Of a stretch of 64,000 nt of DNA, positions 29,965-39,884 are shown one piece after another. The DNA is from Symsagittifera roscoffensis. Its lineage: Eukaryota > Xenacoelomorpha > Acoela > Convolutidae. Numbering within the stretch: the first letter of the stretch is position 1; each line of letters opens with the position of its first letter. The stretch covers positions 682,001 through 746,000 of the forward strand of contig NC_087069.1 of assembly GCF_963678635.1 (NCBI RefSeq), read 5' to 3'. The position numbers and the translations under genes are program-made. The notes beneath the pieces were generated by a model. The model searched no databases. It saw only the letters and a program-made list of their open reading frames with translations, and had not been told where the DNA came from.

Positions 29965-30372
29965 TGAGTTAGGACCGAAGTGTAACTCATAGAGTAATTT
30001 CGGATAGGGTACACCGTCTGCTCGTCACGCTATCTTATTTTCGGCCGGATAGATTCGTGCAACTTCTTAGTCTAATACCGATCCTAATCTTACTCTTATA
30101 CTATCTAGTCTCAGGTTGTTTAACTAGTCTCTGCTAGGCTCAATAGATCTAGGGTATACTGGTTTATTGCGGCTGCTGAAGTGCTCGGGAGAGTCCAACT
30201 AATTTCTAAGTTAAATTCAAATCTCTCTGGTGCTGAAATTACAAGTAACTTCAGCACTTACAAATAAGTGGGTTGTTAGTTAGATGGATCATGATTGGTT
30301 AATATTAAATACTTTACATTGGTAAAACATTTAATTTATCCAATCATAAAATATAGTTTAGATCAGGTTCCA
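29965..30372 (-). repeat. 5' LTR of copy 2
   Basis: 408 bp, TGGAACC...CTAACTCA on the element strand. Holds ACCAAT motifs and AT-rich TATA-like stretches near its upstream end, and a hairpin with 8-bp arms at 30230-30257 (GTGCTGAA/TTCAGCAC). Transcription would run leftward, away from the gene starting at 30.8 kb. Confidence 0.93.
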
Positions 30373-30569
30373 CAAAATACCGAGTTTTATGTTTGTTTTA
30401 CGTGTTATTACGGCTAAATGCGTGATGTTACGCTGTAAAGTATGAAGGACAAATATGTTCAGAATTGTCGATTTGTTCACCACGCCAAATTTCAATACAT
30501 TATGACAACGTTAAAACGACTTTTCAAAATTGAGTTTGAAAGGGGGGGGGGGGGAACTGGAAAAGAGCC
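30373..30569 (+). repeat. Right part of MITE family A, interrupted by copy 2
   Basis: Continues the MITE begun at 11759 (CAAAATACCGAG...), and ends with a long G run and GAACTGGAAAAGAGCC. The 4 bp CAAA is the element's target duplication. Confidence 0.9.
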
Positions 30570-30755
30570 TGCAAATTGTGTACATACCACCCCCCCCCCC
30601 CCCTGCAAAACTTAAAATAAAATGCGGAGGGATCACGGAAAAAAGATATTAAATTTTACGAGGGGTCGGGAAACTCTAAAAGAACCACGAATTAAGATGC
30701 GAACATAATTGTTGTTCCAAATTTTTTTCGATACAGTTCGCTATCTGCAACGCCA

Positions 30756-30763
30756 TATAAAAA
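30756..30763 (+). promoter_or_regulatory. TATA box of the serine protease homologue gene
   Basis: TATAAAAA lies 39 bp before the ATG at 30795 and only 21 bp before an upstream in-frame ATG at 30777. Transcription starting 25-30 bp downstream would exclude the first ATG, favouring 30795. Confidence 0.5.
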
Positions 30764-30794
30764 TCCCGAGATACGAATGTGCAAACACTTCAAC

Positions 30795-30955
30795 ATGCTG
30801 ACGTCAGTATTCCTGTTGAGCTCGCTTGTCGCTGCAAATGGACACATGTCAGTGCGAATTGCGAACGGCGAGAACCAGAAGGTGTTCACGCCATTCTATG
30901 TCCAGGTGATCCACAATAGCTACGTGGACTACGATGGAACGCTGCATGAGACTAG
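30795..30955 (+). CDS. Exon 1 of serine protease homologue: signal peptide and activation site
   Basis: Encodes MLTSVFLLSSLVAA as signal peptide, then a short propeptide ending in Arg before IANGE, then FYVQVIHNSYV. The end is placed at AG/gcccgt (a GC donor) because it gives the phase that the exon 2 acceptor needs. A GT four bases further on would break the frame. An upstream in-frame ATG at 30777 would add six residues. Confidence 0.65.
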
Positions 30956-33900
30956 GCCCGTTTTATCCCCCTTCCTCGCCTGCCCTGGTGTTCCCCCAGT
31001 CTTTTTAAGTGTAATAGGCCTTATTGGTGGCAAGCAACCGTCACTCCTTTCAATAACTATTAGGAAAACGAGATCTTGTTATTTTCCCCCTATGGTACCT
31101 TGCAACGAACTCCACCCCCACGCCCTATAAAGGAAGAACTGAACAGTTAAGCATATGCGACTTTTCAACCTCCTAGCCCCCCCCCCTCCCTCCATTGCGC
31201 AGGGGGGGGGGAGGGGATAGTTATCAATATCGAGAAAACGAAATAGGTTCGCAATTAAAACTCACGCGTTGAGGGTTGACAAAGAGGGAGCCATAGTTTG
31301 TGGTTTGTGAGTATAGAATAATTAGGAACAGCTGCAACAACCGGTATTTGAGGTTGGCGGCGGGTGTGATATGGGATAAAGGGGGTCTGATGGGTCAACT
31401 CAACAGGAATGTCTGTGGGGGTACAGTGTTTCGTCCGAGCTTCGTGGTCACCCATGCCGCGTGTGCGACGAAGGGCGAGGCGGTGGAGGTGCGTGGTGCC
31501 TACTTCCAAAAGAGGAGTGATGAGAGAGAAGAGAGAGATATTAAAATTCCCAAGGAGTATGTATTCGTCTCAGGAAGGTGACAACAGTTTTGCAACTATT
31601 TTCTTAGCTCCTTCCTTTTTCTTTTTCTATTTTGAGGAAAAACAGCCAACACCTGTTTATGTGAGGCAAGGAAATCATTTTGGCTTTTTTCCAGTCCCCC
31701 CTTTCAAAATACCGAGTTTTATGTTTTTTTTTACGTGTTATTACGGCTAATTGCGTGATGTTATGCTGTAAAGTATAAAAAACAAATCTGTTCAGAATTG
31801 TCGATTTGTTCACCACGCAAAATTTCATTGCAATATGACAATATTAAATAGACTTTTCAAAAGTGAATTTGAAAGAGGGGGACTGCAAAAGGCTCTTTTC
31901 CAGTTTCCCCCCCCCTTTCAAAATAACGAGTTTTTTTGTTTGTTTTACGTGTTATTACGGCTGAATGCGCGATGTTACGCTGTAAAGTATGAAGAACAAT
32001 TCTGTTGCAAGTTGTCGATTTGTTCATCAACCCACATTTCATTGCATTTTGACAATGTTAAATAAGCTTTTCAAAGTTGAACTCGAAAGGGGGTAACTGT
32101 AAAAGAGCCGATGCATAGCACAGAGCTCCAACTTATACAAATCCTTGAAAGAAATAATGAAAAAAAAAAACACTATTCATACAGTTTTGAACTATGAAAG
32201 TATGGTTAGTGGTCTTCTCCAGCGGGTTGACCTCCATACACCAAAAGTCTTAGCACACAATTCCATCACCAAAAATGTTTCTCATACAATTCAATCGAAA
32301 CATCATGTCAGTCAGACAAATTCACGGCTCCCTTCTAGTTCCCAGCTTGGAGTTTTTCGGAAATTTATTATACGAGAACTTATTTAAAACGACTATACAT
32401 GTCAAAATGCATTAAAACGCATCAGCGTGTGCAAGTGAACAAACTTTCACAAAAATTCCAAATGCAAAACGCAAGGTGAACAATTTTTTTAACAGCTTCA
32501 TTTCGAGATTTTATGAGGGGGATGGGAAACTGGAAAAGAGCCGATTTCACAAACGAAGCCATTGACGAAATGCTAGTCATACAATTTCGGTCTATGAAAG
32601 TTTTATGTCCATACAATAAAAATGATTAGCATACAATTTTATGGAATTGGAGCCAGTGAAGAAATGCTAGTCATGCAATTTTGAACTTTTAAAGTTTTAT
32701 GTCCACCCACCAAAAACGCTTAGCACACATTTCCATACAAATGAAGCCAAAAAAGAAATGCTAGTCATACATTTTTGAGCTTTGAAAGTATTACCTCCAT
32801 AAACGAAAATTGCTTAGCATACAAGTCATACAAGAAACAAAAAGTATAATACAGTTCCGATTATCAAGCTCGTTTTTTATTTCTTTGATTGAAGGTACTG
32901 AAAAAAGGCTAGCTATACCATTTTGAACAATGAAAAAAAGACTACTGCTCTTCTAATCCCGAGTTCACCTTCGCACACCAAAAATTCCTTGAATAGAATT
33001 TCAAACAACACTAACGAATAGAATTTCAAACAACACTTAAGTTTATCTTACAATTCCATTTATCATGATAATCAGACATTTCAAAAAATGAAGCCAATGA
33101 ACAAACGCTGCTCATACCGTTCGAATCTTTGAAAGTATGACTAGTGGTCTTCTACCCCGGGTTGAACTCCATACATAAAAATTGAATCAAAAACCATTCC
33201 AAATAACAATAAGGTTTATCATATAGTCCCAAATATCTTGATAGTCATTACAATTTCACATATGAAGCCAATGATCAAACGCTAGTCATAGAGTTCAAAA
33301 CTGTTAAAGTATGACTAGTGGTCTTCTACCCCGGGTTGACCTCCATACACCAAAAGTCTTAGCACACAATTCCACTACCAAAAATGTTTATCATACAATT
33401 CAACCAAAACATCATGCTAGTCAGACAAATTCACGGCTCTTTTCTCTTTCCCTCCATGGACTTTTTCGGAATTTTACATACGAGAACTTATTTAAAACGA
33501 CTTGACATGTCAAACTGCATTAAAACGCGTCAGCGTGTGCAGGTGAAAAAATTTCACAAAAACTCTAATATGCAAAACGCAGTGTGAACAACTTTTTAAA
33601 AGCTTCATTTTCCAGATTTTTTGAGGGGGAAGGGAAACTGGATCAAAGCCAATTTCACAAACGAAGCCATTGACGAAATGCTAGTCATACAATATCGGTC
33701 TATGAAAGTTTTATGTCCATACAATAAAAATGATTAGCTTACAATTACATGGAAGTGGAGCCAGTGAAGAAATGCTAGTCATGCAATTTCGAACTTTTAA
33801 AGTTTTATGTCCACCCACCAAAAACGCATAGCGCACATTTCCATACAAATGAAGCCAAAAAAGAAATGCTAGTCATACATTTTTGAGCTTTGAAAGTATT

Positions 33901-36900
33901 ACCTCCATAAACGAAAATTGCTTAGCATACAAGTCATACAAGAAACAAAAAGTATAATACAGTTCCGATTATCAAGCTCGTTTTTTATTTCTTTGATTGA
34001 AGGTACTGAAAAAAGGCTAGCTATACCATTTTGAACAATGAAAAAAAGACTACTGCTCTTCTAATCCCGAGTTCACCTTCGCACACCAAAAATGCCTTGA
34101 ATAGAATTTCAAACAACACTAACGAATAGAATTTCAAACAACACTTAAGTTTATCTTACAATTCCATTTATCATGATAATCAGACATTTCAAAAAAGCAA
34201 TGAATTTTAACTGAATGTTTCCTGTTAAACTTAAATTTTGAGAGAAGTTGACCTAATAGTCATTGTGTGGAAAACACATATTTTCTCGTGATTTTTGATA
34301 TTGAAATATGTATTTTTTATCGTGATTAAGTTTTTTCGTTGAAAAAAATACAACTTTTTCTATGAAAGAAAAATCAAAAACGACATTGTTGCTCAGGTAA
34401 TTAAGGATAAAAAAGCTAAATACGCGTACAATTTGAATATCTTTCTCTGATACTCAGTGCTCCTGAAAAAACCAAAACAAAACCAAAAAAAATTACTGAC
34501 AGTTTCAGAAGCAAAACAACCAGACAAAAATCAGTTTTTTTTTCCTACAGAATGAAACTTATGTCAATTTCTCTCAAATGCCGATATTTAAAAAGTTCCC
34601 TGTTTGTCGGGCCGCCAACGGGCTCGACTTGAATTATATCGGGCCGGGCCGGGCCTCAATTATTGCGGCCCGTTAACAAGTCTGCGTACTGAGTACAATT
34701 GGTTTTTGTCCTGACACAAATATTAAAGTATTGAACGTAAAATTTTCACGATGAACAAACCATATGTGCCAACTATCTATTAAACATGCTGGACATAAAA
34801 TTTTGTTTGGTTAAGTTTTCGTTTTGATTATATATGGTTTTCAAAATAAGATCTGTTTTTCCGGATATTGAGTTCCTAGAACCACCATGAAACTCTCGTT
34901 TTTACTCGATTCACTTACTTGACTTTGATCAATATCAAGAACCAGAGGGATGTTCATGACAAAATTTTTGAAAAAGTCTGAATATGCAAAAAAATATCAT
35001 CTGAGATAAGAAAAATGATTTCCGTCTTCGCAACCTCTTAATCAGGATGAATTTTTAACGAAAACTTTAATTTCAAACATACTTGGTTCAGCGACGTTTT
35101 TATCAACCAAGCGGCGTAATTTTTTTGACAACTTAGTTTTCGATTGGGCCATCTTTTATTTTTTGAACAAGCCACGACTCATTTTTCTACCGCAACATGG
35201 TTTTTTTTACAAATAGGCCGCGATCGGTTTTCGAAAATGCCGCGACTTGTTTTTCCATCATAATGAGATTTAATTCTCGACCATGTAGCGATTTCATTTT
35301 TGACCATGCTACAGTTTTTTTTCGACGAGCAAGGCTAATGTGGAACAGCATCGTCGAAACTTGAAGGGTTGCAGCCAATTCAGTCTGAGTGGGAGTGTTG
35401 AGGTCAGACCACCTCATGGTCAGACAGATTAATTGAATCGTAGTCAAACTGATTAAACTTAGACAAGGTCAACCAGTGATCTCAAGTTAATTAATTAATC
35501 AGTAACAAATTAACTGGTACTTTTGACATGTTAAGTTTGTCACGTCATTTATATTCACTTTCTCAATTCATTCTTCACCAATCACTACCTGTACTCAATC
35601 CTCAGATCAAACCCCAGATTCAATCTCAGTCTCTAACTCCAGCTCTTAATCCTAGTTGCTCTGACTCTGAAGTTTAAGCAGTTACTTTCGAGCAATAACA
35701 ATCGGAGATATTTTTCTTTCGTTCTGTAGATTAATCGCGATATGCTTCAAAAATGGTCCCTTTCTTTTTTCCCCACCTGCAAATTCTTTAAAGTAAGATT
35801 TGTTCACATCGCAAATTGATATCAAACTTGGCATACGAACTAATTAGGCCACGACAAACATAAAGTTGATGCTCATGTGAGGTGGGGGGGAAGGCAAAAG
35901 AGCCCAAAAATAAATGTCAGAATGGTTTAAAAAAGCGTCTCAGCATAGAAAAAGTCGCCACATGGTCAAAACTTATGCACTTTTCCAGTTTTACCCCACC
36001 TTTCAAAATACTGAGTTTTATGTTTTTTTTACGTATTATTACGGCTAAATGCGTGGTGTTACGCTGTAAAGTATGAAGAACAAATCTGTTCACAGTTGTC
36101 GATTTGTTCACCACGCCAAATTTCATTGCATTATGAGAACGTTAATTACATTTTTCAAAACTGAACTTGAAAGGGGGGAACAGAAAAAGAGCCATCATTT
36201 TTAGCTGCAAGTTTTGGTGTAAAAAATTATTTGACAAACCTCAATTGTATTTTTATAAGAGGTAGCTTATGGAAATGTTCAGCCATTATTTAAATAGTTA
36301 GTTTCTCTTTTATCAGCTCAGAACTGAAAGTATGACAACCTGTTTAGTAATGAAGATGGAATCGCCGTGATTCGAATTCCCCAGAATGTCCCAGCTGAGC
36401 AGATCCTCCCGCCCTGTGAACAGTTCCAGCTGCCAAGTGGATCCCCTCTGGCGGTGGTCGGCATGGGAACTCTCTCTGCACGTTTGACTCTGTTTGCCCC
36501 ACAACTGCAGGTTAAATAATCAACCAGTTTTCCGCTTTCCTAGTGGTCTTTCCTGTTATTGTGGCTGAATGCGTGAAGCTGCGATGTAGTTTGAAGAACA
36601 AATTTGTTCAAGATGATTGGTTTGCTTGCCATGCAAAAGCGCGTTAGATCGTTAGAGCGTAAAAACCGTTTTTCAAACTGAATTTCAAATGTGTTCGAGT
36701 TTAAAATGTTCATCCTTTAACGTTGCTAATTTTCACCTGGCTGCTTGTGCAGTTAATGATGCGTGGAACGCTTCTAAGGTCTCTTTTTGTTTTTTGGAAT
36801 GCAAGTTTTGCTATTTCAATAGTATCTTTGATTGCTAATTTTTATATTTCCACATGCAGATTTTTACTTGAACATCTTCATCTCCTCCGTTCCCAATGCT

Positions 36901-39823
36901 AGGAACAGACGTGAAACTAGTTGTTTTCGTACCTCGAATTTAGAGACGTTGTGGCCAAGCTTTGGGCCTGTAGCTTGCTTTTCTTCATTTTCCTGTACAA
37001 TTATTTGCTAAATAACTGTTCTAGGCAAGTATTGAATTGCCACCCGCACTGACAGAAATGGTTTCCGGTCAATTTAAATTGATTTTAAATCGATTTGAAA
37101 TCGATCCAATCGATTAACCATGTACATTAACGAACTTAAATGGATTTTAAATCAATTTAAATTGATCTTTTTGAAAATTTTAAATCGATTTAAGTGTCGA
37201 TTTGTTCACCACTCCAAATTTCATTGCATTGTGACAACGTTAAATAGACTTTTCAAAATTGAATTTGAAAGGGGGGGGGGAGGAACTGGAAAAGAGCCAA
37301 ATCAATTCAGATTGATTTCGATGGATTTTCCGACTCACTAAAATCCATCCGAATCTCACTTAAATCCATCAGAATCTCACTTAAATCCATTTTAAATCGA
37401 TTTAAATTGATCTTTTTGAAAATTTTTAATCGATTTAAATGTCTGAAAAATCGATTTAAATCAATTTCGATGGATTTTCTGACACACTAAAGCAGATTTT
37501 TTTTGGTAACAAGGCGAAAAAAAACATACCCTTTGAAAAATTGTTGGAAATTTTTATTCTCGATTTTTAAATGTAAACACTGGTGCCAGAAGTTATAGAA
37601 TTCAATAAAATTATCCACATAAATTAGTTTCAAGCACGTAAAAAGGCAATGAAGTTAAAGAAAATTGTTGTAAAACAGATATATAAAACAAATCAAGAAA
37701 GGGGTCAATATAGATCAGTTTTGAACTCAAATATGCAAGAAAATCAAAGAATTTTACCAATTATTTGGTCTTTTTGTTTGGTTTTTTATGCTACAATACG
37801 CTATGGATGTAAGATAGCAATGAATAGATGATAGGCAGTGAATAAATGCAATCAAATTTCAAAACCGATAAACCTCAAATAAAAAAATCAATCTAAATCA
37901 ATTTAAATCCGTTTTAATCACCTGAAAATTAAAAAACAAAATCAGACTGGAAAAAATGCATTTAAATTGACTTAAAATCGATTTGGATCAATTTTTTTTA
38001 GCTGGGATTTAAAATCAAATTAAATCGATTTTAAATCGATCCGATTCAATCTTCATCTTTTTTGTTTTATCTTCGTATTTTTTTATACTAAAATCGATCT
38101 AAAATTAATCAACGTACTTTGGCTCTTTCCCCCCCCCCCACCTGCAAATTTTTGTTTTTGAAGTTACTGTTCACTTTGTCCGATTGTCGTGAAAATTGAC
38201 ATTCAGACTAATTAGGCCATAACAAGCATATTTGGTCTTCATAATCAACCTTGTAAAACCACTCGTTAGACCATAATGTTCAAGTTTGTGTGAGGTGGGG
38301 GGGAAAAGGAAAAAGAGCCCGTACTTTTTTAATACTAAAATTGATCTAAATTTAATCAAAGTACGTTTTTCATACTAAAATTGATCCTAATCCATTTTTG
38401 TCAGTGCGGGCAGTGTGGATCTGAGTTTGAAGAAAAAACTGGTATTTGTGGTTAACCGGAAAAGAGCCACTCTGAGTTGTGTAGAATAACAAGTTTATTC
38501 AATGTTTAATTCAAGCAGTTCTCAGAGCTGTAGTTTCTTCTTGGAGAGTTATGTCCCAGTTACGCTCTAACAGATCACAACTCTGCCAGTTAAGATTGGC
38601 TGCAAGGTTAGGTCTCATTTGACCTAGACCTGATCATATAATAAATTAATACTTTAAAATCATCAAGGGGGATTGGAAAATAGCTATGCGGCGAGACTAA
38701 TCTTCCCGGCAAGCTCATGTTGATTGTTGCTCTGCATTGTTTTTATGGTCACGGATAATGTTTGGGTTTTTTTACAAATCCACCACACAGTAAGAATCGG
38801 TGGCTTTTTTCCAGTTTCCCCCCGCCCTTTCAAAATACCGAATTTTATGTTTGTTTTACGTGTTTTTACGGCTAAATGCGTGATGTTACGCTGTTATGTA
38901 TGAATAACAAATCTGTTCACAGTTGACGATTTGTTCACCACGCCAAATTTCATTGCATCATGACAATGCTAATTAAGCTTTTCAAAATTGAATTTGAAAG
39001 AGGGGGAACTGGAAAAGAGCCGAAGCGATTAGACCAATCGGTAAACTGAGTTCCTTTTGCATTTGTATATAGTTTCTTATGACTATAAACTAAAAATTAT
39101 TTGCTTCACGTGAACAAAAGATTTGCAGGCACGATAGAGGAGACCAAAACGGTTCCTCTAATCAAAAACATCAAAAGTCGACTGATGACTTCACTGCCTT
39201 ACTCATGGTTAAAATGAGTTCCAAAACTATTAGCTCAAATGTTTTTTATTAGTTTATTCAGATATGATGAGAAGTTAGAACTCGTACAAATAACTTGCCG
39301 TAGCCAATAGTTAGCTGAGCTACCTTATGACAGTGCTGTATTTTTGGTTTCGTAAATTTACAAAGATGTATCTTATGGTTTGGTTTGCTTCAAAATGTTT
39401 TGAAGCTCTTTCTATTATGTTATCATCATGTTAACGATTACACGGATTTATAAACTAGTCGACAAAATTACGCATTAAAAATTAAACAAATATTAAGTTA
39501 TGATGAGTTGCATCAGCTAGATACAATGTCATTCCTGAGAGCATGTGTTCTTCTAATTTCTACCGACAGCTAAATGGTTCCAAGTATGTCAAAACGAGAA
39601 AACAAATCGTCAGATCCATGTTTGGTCGCAGTAGTTTTAAAGTTATAAGATAAGGTCGATCTGTTCACTTATTCACGCCCACTAAAGTTTAGAACGCCTA
39701 GAAATCAAAAGTCATTGTATATAGCTTTTCAGAAAAACACTCAAAGGAACGGGCAAAAGCCCAGAGAGCAAGCAAAAATCGGAGATGCAAACTTTCCGAT
39801 TGTAATCACTACTTTACTTCTAG

Positions 39824-39884
<61 letters not shown>

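Larger units (their letters stand above)
11794..30372 (-). mobile_element. Giant Ty3/gypsy-type LTR element with env and accessory ORFs, copy 2 (complete, 18.6 kb)
   Basis: Bounded by two 408-bp LTRs that I read as identical, and flanked by a CAAA target duplication (11790-11793 and 30373-30376). Removing the element restores a continuous MITE. The element encodes, in order, ORF0, ORF-A, gag-protease, pol, ORF-B1, ORF-B2, ORF-C, env and ORF-D. The RT-RNaseH-integrase order and the DD35E core identify the pol as Metaviridae-type (Ty3/gypsy). At 18.6 kb it is several times the usual 5-9 kb of such elements. Identical LTRs imply a recent insertion, yet gag and pol are out of frame with each other. 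Confidence 0.93.
32150..34195 (+). repeat. Degenerate satellite with a 1.1-kb higher-order duplication (intron 2)
   Basis: Units of roughly 100 bp repeat the themes GAAATGCTAGTCATACA, TATGAAAGTTTTATGTCCA and AAAATGCTTAGCATACA. A larger block of about 1.1 kb is present twice: near 32200-33300, and again from 33304 to 34195. Two embedded MITEs lie at equivalent positions in the two blocks. Confidence 0.8.
37043..38410 (+). mobile_element. TIR element filled with AATCGATTTAAAT-type repeats
   Basis: The ends CCCGCACTGACAGAAATGG (37043-37061) and CCATTTTTGTCAGTGCGGG (38392-38410) are inverted repeats with one mismatch over 19 bp. The interior is dominated by runs of AAATCGATTTAAATTGATTT variants in both directions. 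It is broken by part of a MITE A (37195-37298) and a complete MITE B (38121-38319). No transposase ORF is visible, so it is non-autonomous. A target duplication is not clear. Confidence 0.65.

Noticed and set aside
11794-30372. Maverick/Polinton or other large DNA transposon
   Set aside because: No protein-primed DNA polymerase, ATPase or capsid genes; LTRs, primer-binding site, RT, RNase H and integrase define a retroelement.
31255-31509. 84-aa minus-strand frame
   Set aside because: Antisense to exon 2 of the serine protease homologue.
32150-34195. Possible CRISPR-like array
   Set aside because: Units are degenerate, lack uniform repeats and spacers, and lie in an animal intron. They are satellite sequence.
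36313-36504. 63-aa minus-strand frame
   Set aside because: Antisense to exon 3, whose sense strand has fitting splice sites and S1-family similarity.
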